This document shows positions 10,147-18,615 of a DNA stretch of 64,000 nucleotides, piece after piece. The position numbers were made by a program, and so were the translations under genes. The DNA lies in NCBI GenBank assembly GCA_947589425.1, contig CANQAV010000001.1:280630-344629 (forward strand), read 5' to 3'. Within the stretch, counting starts at the first letter, position 1. The number at the start of each line of letters is the position of its first letter. The notes beneath the pieces are model-generated. The model ran no database searches. It was not told the origin of the DNA and was given only the letters and a program-made list of their open reading frames with translations. Source of the stretch: Candidatus Gastranaerophilales bacterium. GTDB taxonomy: Bacteria > Cyanobacteriota > Vampirovibrionia > Gastranaerophilales > Gastranaerophilaceae.

Positions 10147-11382
10147 ATGGAACTGGAAATAATTAAAAAAACCGACCCTGAGGTTGCAAAATATATTGAG
10201 CTTGAATTAAAAAGACAAAGAGAAACCATTGAATTAATTGCCTCGGAAAACTTTACATCCTGCGCCGTTATGGCTGCTGCGGGAAGCGTTTTGACAAATA
10301 AATATGCTGAAGGCAAACCTTATAAAAGATTTTATAACGGCTGTGAAAATATAGACAAAATCGAAGAATTAGCACAAAAAAGATGCTGTGAGCTTTTTAA
10401 ATGCGACCATGCCAATGTACAGCCTCACTCGGGAGCACAAGCAAATATGGCGGTATTTTTATATGCTCTTAAAACCGGCGATACCGTTATGGGTATGGAT
10501 TTATCAAACGGAGGACACCTCACGCACGGCTCAAGCGTTAATTTCTCGGGAATTAACTACAATATAATCTCTTACGGAGTAAATGAAGAAGGGGTTATTG
10601 ATTATGATGACGTTGAAAAGAAAGCTCTTGAACACAAACCGAAGTTAATTATAGCCGGCGCATCAAATTATTCAAGAATAATTGATTTTAAAAGATTTTC
10701 CGATATTGCAAAATCAATCGGCGCTTATTTAATGGTTGATATTGCGCACATTGCGGCGCTTGTTGCAACGGGTGTTCACCCGAGCCCCGTTCCTTATGCC
10801 GATTTTGTTACCACAACAACCCACAAAACCTTAAGAGGTCCCAGAGGCGGTATAATAATGTGCAAAGAAGAACACGCACAAGGAATAGACAAAGCCGTTT
10901 TCCCCGGAATTCAAGGCGGGCCTTTAGAACACATTATCGCAGCCAAAGCGGTAGCTTTAAAAGAAGCTCAAAGTGAAGAATTTAAGGAATATGCAAAACA
11001 GGTTGTTGAAAATTCAAAATATTTAGCTCAAGAATTAATTAATCAAGGAATTGATATTGTCGGAGGAAAATCCGAAAACCACGTTATGACAATAGATTTA
11101 AGAAAATTAAACAAAACGGGAAAAGATGTTGCAAACACCCTTGAAAGTGTAGGTATTACGGCAAACAAAAACACTGTTCCGAACGACCCTCAATCTCCCT
11201 TTATAACATCGGGTGTAAGAATAGGAACGGCGGCAACCACAACAAGAGGAATGAAACTGCCCGAGATGAAAATAATAGCATCTGTCATTGCAGACGCAAT
11301 TTTAGAGCGTGACAGCATTGAAAATTTAAGGAAAAAAAGTTTGGAATTGTGTAAAAAATTTCCGCTTTATTCGGATATGTAA
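10147..11382 (+). CDS. glyA: Serine hydroxymethyltransferase
   Basis: PLP enzyme that interconverts serine and glycine while loading one-carbon units onto tetrahydrofolate. At 411 residues the length is normal. The PLP lysine is Lys227 in [25 protein letters not shown] and [15 protein letters not shown] are the family N-terminal blocks, and [11 protein letters not shown] carries the cofactor phosphate site. A GTGAGGAGATTAA ribosome site precedes the ATG. The promoter must lie in the AT-rich space divergent from typA. The next gene follows after only 9 bases. Confidence 0.97.
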   Translation: MELEIIKKTDPEVAKYIELELKRQRETIELIASENFTSCAVMAAAGSVLTNKYAEGKPYKRFYNGCENIDKIEELAQKRCCELFKCDHANVQPHSGAQANMAVFLYALKTGDTVMGMDLSNGGHLTHGSSVNFSGINYNIISYGVNEEGVIDYDDVEKKALEHKPKLIIAGASNYSRIIDFKRFSDIAKSIGAYLMVDIAHIAALVATGVHPSPVPYADFVTTTTHKTLRGPRGGIIMCKEEHAQGIDKAVFPGIQGGPLEHIIAAKAVALKEAQSEEFKEYAKQVVENSKYLAQELINQGIDIVGGKSENHVMTIDLRKLNKTGKDVANTLESVGITANKNTVPNDPQSPFITSGVRIGTAATTTRGMKLPEMKIIASVIADAILERDSIENLRKKSLELCKKFPLYSDM

Positions 11383-11391
11383 GGATATAAT

Positions 11392-12450
11392 ATGATAAAA
11401 CTGTCTCAAGCGCATATATTAGGTACAATAATCGCATATTTACTGGGAATTTTTATAGTTCCTCTGGTAATTTATTTCAGTGAAAAAAATCATCTTATAG
11501 ATGTCCCGAACGAAAGAAAAATCCACCACGGACAAATATCCCGCCTTGGCGGAATTGCTATTTGGGTATCAGTAATGCTTACATTTTTATTTTTAGTGCT
11601 TCTGAGTTATTACCCGAAAGGTCAGGGACTCTCCGCTATTATCGTAGGCGGGTCTTTGATGTTTTTAATGGGGCTGGTTGATGATGTGTATTGCCTCGGG
11701 GCAAAGTTTAAACTTTTTATACAGATTGCAATAGCAACGATTGTAATTCTTCTTGGCGTTCATATACAGACAATATATAACCCCATAACAAATACTCTTG
11801 TTGATTTGGGAGTGTTTTCCTATCCCGTTACGCTTTTATGGATAGTCGGAATTACAAATGCAATTAACTTTATTGACGGAATTGACGGGCTTGCCGGCTC
11901 AATCGTAAGCATATCCGCTCTTGCAATAGGGTTAATTTCTCTTGTCTTTGCACCCGCATGCCCGATTAACGCACTTATTGCATTTATTTTAATGGGGGCA
12001 ATGTGTGCATTTTTAACCTTTAACTATAACCCCGCAAAAATCTTCATGGGGGATTCGGGAGCTTTATATGCGGGATTTTTGCTTGCAACTCTTTCAATTA
12101 CGGGCATTATCAAAATAAGCACGGGAATTGCAATGTATCTTCCGATTTTAATTTTGGCGGTGCCTTTAATGGATGTTGCATATTCTTCCCTGAGAAGAAT
12201 AATGAAAGGCTCAAGTCCTTTTATTGCGGATTCCGAACACATACATCACAAATTACTCCACGCAGGCTATTCTCAAGACAAACTTGTGCTTTTACTTGCA
12301 AGCTTTTCAATGGTTTGTGCACTTTTAGCAATAATTGTCATAAGTTCAAAAAGCAAATTTATAATTATAACTCTGAGCCTTATAGGCGTTTTAATATTAT
12401 TAAACGTTGTTTCTAAGTTAATCAAAAAGAAAGAAGAAAATCAAAATTAA
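11392..12450 (+). CDS. Polyprenyl-phosphate sugar-1-phosphate transferase, WecA/TagO type
   Basis: Integral membrane enzyme of the MraY/WecA superfamily (352 residues, about 10-11 helices) that transfers a HexNAc-1-phosphate from UDP-sugar to undecaprenyl phosphate, starting O-antigen, teichoic-acid-like or other envelope glycan synthesis. Visible motifs are DVPNERKIHH with GRISRLGGI-like QISRLGG, the metal motif LVDDVYCLGAKFKL, NAINFIDGIDGLAGS, and the C-terminal loop HIHHKLLHAGYS, which is typical of the WecA/TagO branch and not of MraY. It follows glyA by 9 bases. The C-terminus ends in a lysine-rich tail and converges on the next gene with a 4-base overlap. Confidence 0.9.
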   Translation: MIKLSQAHILGTIIAYLLGIFIVPLVIYFSEKNHLIDVPNERKIHHGQISRLGGIAIWVSVMLTFLFLVLLSYYPKGQGLSAIIVGGSLMFLMGLVDDVYCLGAKFKLFIQIAIATIVILLGVHIQTIYNPITNTLVDLGVFSYPVTLLWIVGITNAINFIDGIDGLAGSIVSISALAIGLISLVFAPACPINALIAFILMGAMCAFLTFNYNPAKIFMGDSGALYAGFLLATLSITGIIKISTGIAMYLPILILAVPLMDVAYSSLRRIMKGSSPFIADSEHIHHKLLHAGYSQDKLVLLLASFSMVCALLAIIVISSKSKFIIITLSLIGVLILLNVVSKLIKKKEENQN

Positions 12451-12620
12451 TCAATTTTTCTTCCCGAAACGGATAGAGTAAGCTTATTTCCTTCAACTTC
12501 TACAATTGCCCATCTCAGAGGCTCGATTTTATTTTCAAGAATTTTTTGTTCAATAAATTCGGCTTCAACGGGAAGCGTTTTTGATTTTATTTTTATTATT
12601 TTTGTTGCAATTTCACTCAT
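12447..12620 (-). CDS. Small unknown protein coupled to the nucleoside transporter
   Basis: A 57-residue protein starting MSEIATKIIKIKSKT and ending LSVSGRKID. I recognise no family. It has no signal peptide or membrane segment, and the alternation of hydrophobic and charged residues in the second half (RWAIVEVEGNKLTLSVSG) suggests a small beta sheet. The case for a real gene is the TAATG junction: its ATG overlaps the stop of the NupC-type transporter by one base, the usual sign of translational coupling. A longer frame through the transporter gene exists but would be an artefact. Its 3' end overlaps the convergent WecA-type gene by 4 bases. Confidence 0.6.
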   Translation of the reverse strand: MSEIATKIIKIKSKTLPVEAEFIEQKILENKIEPLRWAIVEVEGNKLTLSVSGRKID

Positions 12621-13906
12621 TACATCAAAATTCCCGCCATTGCAGCCGAAATATAACTTGCGAGCGTTCCGCAGATAAGCGCTCTTATACCGAGTTTTGC
12701 AAGGTCTTTTCTTCTTGTCGGGGCAAGCTCTCCAATTCCGCCTATTTGAATTGCTATCGAGCCGAAGTTTGCAAAACCGCAAAGAGCAAAGCTTGCAATA
12801 ACGACAGCCTTGTGGGATAAAACATCTTTAAGCGCAATTAAATCGGTATATGCAATAAATTCGTTTAACACCAATTTTTCACCCATTAAAGCGCCCACAT
12901 TCATAACATCATGCAAAGGAGTACCCACAATAAGTGCAAAAAACGAAAATATAACTCCTAAAACAGATTTTATTGAAAGAGTTGTTAAATCAATAAAACT
13001 CAAATGAATGTGGCAGACATTATGCAAAAACAGCCCTATTTTTAAAAGTATAAAATCTCCGAGTGCAATTAAAGACAAAAGGGCAATTAACATGGCAATA
13101 ACATTTAAAGATACTTTCATACCGTCTGAAGCCGCATGGGCTATTGCATCAATTAAATTAACATGACTTCTTTCAATATTAACTTTTACGCTTTCCTTTG
13201 TTTGAGATTGTTCAACTTCGGGAAAGACAATCTTAGACACAACAAGCGCACCCGGAGCCGCCATAATTGATGCCGCAAGCAAAAATTCGGCTTTAACACC
13301 CATTGCAATATATAAAGCCATAACACCGCCCGCAATACAAGCCATAGAGCCCGTCATTGAAGCAAGAAGCTCTGATTTTGTAGCGGAAGCCAAATAAGGT
13401 CTTATCATAATTTGAGCTTCAACCTGTCCCACAAAAGCGCTTGCAACATTGGATAATGCTTCGGCGCCTGAAACATCCATTATTTTATACATAATACGGG
13501 CAAAAAATGCCACAATTTTCTGCATAATTCCGAAATAGTAAAGTATATTTACAATTGCAAGAATGAAAATTATAGTTCCGATTAATTTAATGCAAAAGAG
13601 AAAACTTGCCCCCTGATAGAATAAACTGTCAAGTTTTTCGGGCGAATTTGATAAAAAGCCGAATACAAAATCACATCCGCTGTCGGAAAAAGTTAAAACT
13701 TTCCTGATGCATCCGCCCAAAAATTCGATTATGTTTTTGCCTAAAGGCACTTTTAATACAAAAACGGCAAGAGCAAATTGCAGCAATAACCCCACACCAA
13801 CGGTTTTATAATTTATTCTTTTTTTATTGTTGGACATTAAATAGCAAATGCCCAATATTATTATTATACCTGCAATTCCGCTTAATCTTGAAAATAATTC
13901 AGCCAT
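12620..13906 (-). CDS. NupC-type concentrative nucleoside transporter
   Basis: Inner-membrane symporter of the CNT family (428 residues) that imports nucleosides with H+ or Na+. The three domains of the family are recognisable: N-terminal helices, the gate region around MTGSMACIAGGVMALYIAMG, and the C-terminal transport domain with GEKLVLNEFIAYTDL, SFALCGFANFGSIAIQIGG and a final helix ending GILM. A purine nucleoside phosphorylase (52508-53317) elsewhere in the window would be a natural partner for salvage. It is transcribed divergently from the HlyD-like gene and coupled to the small gene downstream. Ion preference is not readable from sequence. Confidence 0.94.
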   Translation of the reverse strand: MAELFSRLSGIAGIIIILGICYLMSNNKKRINYKTVGVGLLLQFALAVFVLKVPLGKNIIEFLGGCIRKVLTFSDSGCDFVFGFLSNSPEKLDSLFYQGASFLFCIKLIGTIIFILAIVNILYYFGIMQKIVAFFARIMYKIMDVSGAEALSNVASAFVGQVEAQIMIRPYLASATKSELLASMTGSMACIAGGVMALYIAMGVKAEFLLAASIMAAPGALVVSKIVFPEVEQSQTKESVKVNIERSHVNLIDAIAHAASDGMKVSLNVIAMLIALLSLIALGDFILLKIGLFLHNVCHIHLSFIDLTTLSIKSVLGVIFSFFALIVGTPLHDVMNVGALMGEKLVLNEFIAYTDLIALKDVLSHKAVVIASFALCGFANFGSIAIQIGGIGELAPTRRKDLAKLGIRALICGTLASYISAAMAGILM

Positions 13907-13971
13907 TTTTAACCCTTATATTTTTCTTAATTATAGTTTAAAAACCCAAAATTTAAAATAATCAAAACCAA

Positions 13972-14010
13972 AAGTCCCAAAAAAGACGAACGGTCTGCGT
14001 TTCGGGACTT
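13972..14010. other. Interrupted inverted repeat between divergent genes
   Basis: AAGTCCC at 13972-13978 pairs with GGGACTT at 14004-14010, and inside it AGAC (13984-13987) pairs with GTCT (13993-13996). No run of T follows on either strand, so it is not a standard terminator. It lies between two divergent genes and could be an operator or part of a leader RNA. Confidence 0.4.
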
Positions 14011-14113
14011 GTTACAGCGAATTGAGATATTAGTTTATTGTGTTAAAATGTGATGGAATTATTTTGGGAAAATCATGGTATCATGAAGTATATAAAAAAT
14101 CAAAGGAATTTTT

Positions 14114-14890
14114 ATGAAAAAACTTTTAATTATAATATCGGTTTTAATTATATTCGTTTTGGGTATTGTTCTTGCCCTGAATACAAATTTCAACAAAAAT
14201 CAAACAATTGAGCTCAAATCAAATGTTGAAGGGAAGATAGTTGAGCTTTTAATCAGCGAAAACTCACCCGTAAAAAAAGGAGAAATAGTCGCAAAAACAA
14301 ATACCGAAGAATATGAAAAAGAGCTTGATGAAGCCCAAAAAAAGCTTGATGAAGCACAAAAGGAATTAAAAATTTCATCGGAAGATTCAAAAAAAATCAA
14401 TGATGCGCTAAAAAAAGCAAAAGATGAACTTGATTACGCCCAATCAAATCTTGAAAATGCAAACAATGATTATGTAAGATATAAAAACGATTTTTCAGAC
14501 GGTGTTGTTACTCAAAAAGATTTAAACAATGCGCTAAAAAATCTTGAAATTGCAAAAGAACAATACAATAAAGCTCAAGAAAATTTGAATAATGTTAAAA
14601 ATTCTTATCAAAATATATCCAAAAATAATCCCGATAAAAACGAAATTGATGAGCTTTTAAAACAAGTTGAAAATGCTAAAATCAAACTTTCCGACACAAC
14701 GATAGTATCTCCTTATGACGGCACGGTTTTAAAATTAAATGTTAAAATCGAAGATAATATTAAAGAAGGGGATACAATCGCCGTTATTGCTTTAGACGGG
14801 AAAGAAACTCTTTTTAAAATTTTTAAATTTGAAGTTGTAAAAGTTAAAAAAGGTCAAAAAAGCACTTTTGAAATCAACCCTCAAAAGTAG
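14114..14890 (+). CDS. HlyD-like membrane fusion/adaptor protein
   Basis: A 258-residue periplasmic adaptor-like protein. An N-terminal membrane anchor (residues 3-23) is followed by the first half of a lipoyl domain (VEGKIVELLISENSPVKKGEIVAKTN), a long lysine/glutamate-rich alpha-helical hairpin (about 60-190), and the second half of the lipoyl domain (VSPYDGTVLKLNVKIEDNIKEGDTI). The usual beta-barrel and membrane-proximal domains are very short, so the protein is small for the family (normally 330-450 residues). It may act with an ABC or RND exporter, but no pump or outer-membrane channel gene is nearby. An AAAGGAA ribosome site precedes the ATG. The autotransporter gene follows after 63 bases. 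Confidence 0.85.
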   Translation: MKKLLIIISVLIIFVLGIVLALNTNFNKNQTIELKSNVEGKIVELLISENSPVKKGEIVAKTNTEEYEKELDEAQKKLDEAQKELKISSEDSKKINDALKKAKDELDYAQSNLENANNDYVRYKNDFSDGVVTQKDLNNALKNLEIAKEQYNKAQENLNNVKNSYQNISKNNPDKNEIDELLKQVENAKIKLSDTTIVSPYDGTVLKLNVKIEDNIKEGDTIAVIALDGKETLFKIFKFEVVKVKKGQKSTFEINPQK

Positions 14891-14921
14891 AATAAGGATA
14901 TAGCTTTTTGTACAATTGATA

Positions 14922-14968
14922 ACCCCGAAAATAGGATTTATACCTATTTTATTATGGTGTTACGGGGT
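14922..14968 (+). promoter_or_regulatory. Nested hairpin around the autotransporter start codon
   Basis: AAAATAGG (14928-14935) pairs perfectly with CCTATTTT (14943-14950) across a 7-base loop, and outside it ACCCCG (14922-14927) pairs with CGGGGT (14963-14968). The ATG at 14954 lies inside the outer stem, and no clear ribosome site is present in front of it. Folding in the mRNA could hide the start and regulate translation; the inner stem could alternatively be a weak terminator. Confidence 0.4.
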
Positions 14969-17566
14969 ATTAAGCATAACAACTTTTTTCTTATATTGCT
15001 CTTTTTTATATTCACAACATTGCGCACAAGTGCAAATGAAGCATTTGAAGAATTTATGGAACAGTTTCAAAACTCCGACAATTCAAAAATCGAAATAAAA
15101 GAAAATCTTGAAGCGGAAAAATCTTTAGACAGCCCGAAAAGTAACGACATAACAATTTTTTCAACAAATGAAAATCCCCCCGCAATCGAAGGGAAAAACA
15201 ACTATAGCGGAATAATACTCAAAAGAGGGCAGAATTTTAATGCTGAAAATGTTGAAATAAATGGTTTTTCATCCCAAACGGGAGGGGCAATAAAAGTTGA
15301 AAGCGGAGCAAATATTGATAATTTAAATGCAAACTTTTCAAACAATTCTTCATTGGATGAAGGCGGGGCAATTTATAACGATTCAACAATAAATAATATA
15401 GAAGGTATTTATAAAAACAATTTTTCACGTGCGGGCGGAGGGGCAATATACAATCATAACGAAGCAAGTATCAAAAATATAAAAGGAAGTTTTGAAGGCA
15501 ACTCCTCAACGGAATCTATGGGAGGAGCAATATCCAATTTCGGAAAAATTGAAAATGTTGAAGGTAATTTTACAAATAATACCGCTGAAATGGGCGGAGG
15601 GGCATTTTCTAACGCAGGAGAGGTTAAAAATCTTAAAGGAAATTACGGCTCTAATAGCGCAGGATTAATGGGAGGCGGGATTTTGAACACGGGGATTATT
15701 GATAATATTGAAGGAAATTTTGAAAATAATAAAACATTCTATGACGGAAGTATCTACGCAGGAGGCGGGGCAATAGGAAATTTTTTGCCGGGGGAAATAA
15801 AATCGCTTTCCGGCAGATTTGTAAATAATTATTCGCAAAGCAGAGGCGGGGCAATATATAACAGCGGAAAAATGACTTTAGATTCTCAAAATAATGAAAT
15901 CTATTTCAGCAAAAACAAAGATTCCACGGGAAATAACGCAATATATAATTTTGACGGGCAAATAGATATGAATGTCGGAGAAAATAACATTACAATAAAC
16001 GACAAAATAGACGGCAACGGTAAAAATTCAATAATTAACATAAAATCCCCGAATGAAGAAACCGAAGGCAAAATTATAATAAATAATACCGTATCAAATA
16101 ACACAATAAATATGTATTCGGGCACAATAAAATTTTCAATAAACGAACAGGAAGGCGAAAAATTTGAAGGAAATTTTGACCATAATGTCGATTTTAACTA
16201 TTGGGGCGGGAACATTGATTTAGAAGACGATATTATCAAAAACACAAACCTCGGAAATTTAACCCTTTATAACGATATGAATTTAAAAATAGACGGAAAT
16301 TTAATGGAGCGCACAAGCGATACCCTAAGCGTTGATTCTTTTACCTCTAATGACCATAAGATTAATATTGAAGAAATTCATCCTCTTAACTCCTGCAGGG
16401 AAATGCATTTTAACATTTGTCCTTTTGATAAAAATATGCCTCTTGAATTAAGACAGGAATTGGCAAATTCGCTTGAATATACAGGCTCTGATATAGTAGA
16501 AACGCCATTATATAATTACCATACAAGATATATTCCGGAAGCGGGAGTCTTTAATTTTTGGCGGGACGGAACAAATGATTTCAGCCCTTCGGTATTAGAC
16601 GGGGCGGTTGCAAGCCAGCTTGGCGGTTATTTAGTTCAGCTTAATTCTTATGAAGAAGCTTTCAGGAATATGAATATGTATATGCTTCTTCCGAAAAAAA
16701 TCAGGCTGTCAATGAAATTTGGCGCTAAACTTGCCTCAAACAATTCAGATAAATATCCGATATATCAAAATTTTCCTTATCAAAACGAAAACATCTGGTT
16801 AAGACCATATTCGATATTTGAAAAAGTGCCCTTAAAAAGAGGTCCTGAAGTTTCAAATACCATATACGGCTCATTTTTTGGAAACGAGTCCGAAATGAAA
16901 AATTTAAGAAAAGGATGGCATTATATATGGAGCCCGTATGCGGGATATAACGGCTCGCACCAATCATACCAAAACATTAATATACATCAAAACGGAGGAA
17001 CTTTGGGTGCTGTTGTTATGACATATAAAAACAACTATTTTTTGGGCGCAACATTAAATATAAGCTCAAGCAGCGTTAAAGCGCATAATACCTTTGGCAA
17101 AGATAATTTTAATATGCTTATGGGAGGGGGAGCCGTAAAAACAGGATATAATTTTGAATTCAAGGAAGGAAGATATATAATTCAACCTAACTATTTAATG
17201 TCGTATACCTTTGTAGATACTTTTTCATATACAAATTCAAGCGGGCTTAAAATTAAATCATCACCCTTAAACGCTATACAGATTGCTCCGGGAGTGCAAT
17301 TTATAGGCAATTTTGAAAACGGTTTTGAGCCGTATTTGTTTGTTTATATGGTATGGAACGTAATTGACAAAACAAAATTCAGGGCAAATGACACAATGCT
17401 TACCAATCTTGCAATAAAACCTTTTATAGTATATGGAGTGGGAATAAGAAAAATAGTAAATTCCCGCCTAAACCTTTATGCTCAAACAAATATCACAAAC
17501 GGGGGAAGAAACGGGATTGGTCTTTTTGTCGGGGCAAGCTGGGAATTAGGGAAAAAGATGCAATAA
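14954..17566 (+). CDS. Autotransporter-like outer-membrane protein with GGAI repeats
   Basis: A large surface protein of 870 residues. A signal peptide covers about residues 1-26 (hydrophobic FFLILLFFIFTT, then TSA-N). Residues about 110-300 contain eight GG(G)A(I/F)-x-N type units (for example GGAIYNDS, GGGAIYNH, GGAISNFG, GGGAFSNAG), each followed by F-x-x-N-x-(S/T), the pattern of right-handed beta-helix passengers such as chlamydial Pmp proteins. Residues about 640-870 look like a 12-strand autotransporter barrel of alternating aromatic strands (WSPYAGYNG, GATLNISSSS, FVGASWELG). The C-terminus is GKKMQ, not the usual terminal Phe. It may be an adhesin or secreted passenger; ligand unknown. 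It sits between the HlyD-like gene and two unknown genes. Confidence 0.83.
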   Translation: MVLRGIKHNNFFLILLFFIFTTLRTSANEAFEEFMEQFQNSDNSKIEIKENLEAEKSLDSPKSNDITIFSTNENPPAIEGKNNYSGIILKRGQNFNAENVEINGFSSQTGGAIKVESGANIDNLNANFSNNSSLDEGGAIYNDSTINNIEGIYKNNFSRAGGGAIYNHNEASIKNIKGSFEGNSSTESMGGAISNFGKIENVEGNFTNNTAEMGGGAFSNAGEVKNLKGNYGSNSAGLMGGGILNTGIIDNIEGNFENNKTFYDGSIYAGGGAIGNFLPGEIKSLSGRFVNNYSQSRGGAIYNSGKMTLDSQNNEIYFSKNKDSTGNNAIYNFDGQIDMNVGENNITINDKIDGNGKNSIINIKSPNEETEGKIIINNTVSNNTINMYSGTIKFSINEQEGEKFEGNFDHNVDFNYWGGNIDLEDDIIKNTNLGNLTLYNDMNLKIDGNLMERTSDTLSVDSFTSNDHKINIEEIHPLNSCREMHFNICPFDKNMPLELRQELANSLEYTGSDIVETPLYNYHTRYIPEAGVFNFWRDGTNDFSPSVLDGAVASQLGGYLVQLNSYEEAFRNMNMYMLLPKKIRLSMKFGAKLASNNSDKYPIYQNFPYQNENIWLRPYSIFEKVPLKRGPEVSNTIYGSFFGNESEMKNLRKGWHYIWSPYAGYNGSHQSYQNINIHQNGGTLGAVVMTYKNNYFLGATLNISSSSVKAHNTFGKDNFNMLMGGGAVKTGYNFEFKEGRYIIQPNYLMSYTFVDTFSYTNSSGLKIKSSPLNAIQIAPGVQFIGNFENGFEPYLFVYMVWNVIDKTKFRANDTMLTNLAIKPFIVYGVGIRKIVNSRLNLYAQTNITNGGRNGIGLFVGASWELGKKMQ

Positions 17567-17599
17567 GCAACAAAAATTTTTCAGAAGTTTTTTAAGATT

Positions 17600-18592
17600 A
17601 TGAAAATCAATTTCAATCCTAATATATATAACTTTAATCCGGTTAGAAAAAATAAAAACAGTTATTACCGTTCATATTTAACTCATCCTAATGACACCTT
17701 TGAAAAAAATATTACCAATATTACTTTTAAAGGCAAAGATGAACATCCTTTTAAACCGATAACTTACGAGCAGGCACATGAATTGTTAACGGATGACAAC
17801 ATTAAAAAAGTTCAACAATATCTGCTTAAAAATTGCCAAAAAATGGATGATTACACACCGGCAGGAAAAAATCCCGTATTAAAAAATTTTATTGAAATAG
17901 AAGGAAAAAGGTTTGATGCGAAATATAATGGCGGAGGGGGAACAAAAAACACATTTTTAATTGAACATCAGGGGAAAAAATATATAGCTGCCCTTTGTTC
18001 ATATACGGCAAGTGTTTCTCTGACAAAAAAAATGTGGGATAATATGCTTAAATATGAGCCCAATAATACAAAATTATTAAGAGAAAACGGTTTTAAAACC
18101 AATGATATTTCGGATATTGTTCCCGTTAAAATTGAAGGAGCAGCCTTCCCCGCAATCATAATGAAACCATATTCGGAACACAAATTTGAAGTAGCTGATG
18201 CAAAAAACTATTCTTTTGTTAATTTGTTTGATGCAAACACAATTAACCGCGACAGAGCGCTTAAAATACTCAGCACTCCCGCAAAAGATATTGCAAAAGC
18301 GGTTAAATTCGGAATAAAACCTTCGATAGATATTGTAAATCTTTGCAAAGACAAAAAAACAGGCGAATTTCATATCTATTTTAATGATTTGGGAGAAGAT
18401 ATATTTTGCGATAAAACAAAAGAAAATCCCGATAAATTAATTGAATTATATGTTTATTTAATTATTAATGCTCTTAATATGGGGGTTGAGCCGACAATGG
18501 CACAATGGAGCGATTATTTAAGCATAATACAGGCTGATACAAGGCTTAAAGATGGGCTTATTGAAATCGCTCAGAAAAAATATAAAAAATAA
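17600..18592 (+). CDS. Unknown protein with N-terminal F-K-G motif
   Basis: A 330-residue soluble protein without recognisable family. The N-terminus is basic and Asn/Tyr-rich (MKINFNPNIYNFNPVRKNK) and reaches a TNITFKGKD motif at about residues 40-47, after which a globular domain starts (PFKPITYEQAHELL). No signal peptide or membrane segment is seen. A Gly-rich stretch NGGGGTKNTF and a motif IYFNDLGEDIF near the C-terminus are the most distinctive features; the latter loosely recalls the metal-binding Asn-Asp of kinase-like folds, but I do not claim it. It lies 33 bases after the autotransporter and 23 bases before the next unknown gene, suggesting one transcript. Confidence 0.65.
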   Translation: MKINFNPNIYNFNPVRKNKNSYYRSYLTHPNDTFEKNITNITFKGKDEHPFKPITYEQAHELLTDDNIKKVQQYLLKNCQKMDDYTPAGKNPVLKNFIEIEGKRFDAKYNGGGGTKNTFLIEHQGKKYIAALCSYTASVSLTKKMWDNMLKYEPNNTKLLRENGFKTNDISDIVPVKIEGAAFPAIIMKPYSEHKFEVADAKNYSFVNLFDANTINRDRALKILSTPAKDIAKAVKFGIKPSIDIVNLCKDKKTGEFHIYFNDLGEDIFCDKTKENPDKLIELYVYLIINALNMGVEPTMAQWSDYLSIIQADTRLKDGLIEIAQKKYKK

Positions 18593-18615
18593 ATTAAAAA
18601 TTTGAGAAAAGAAAA

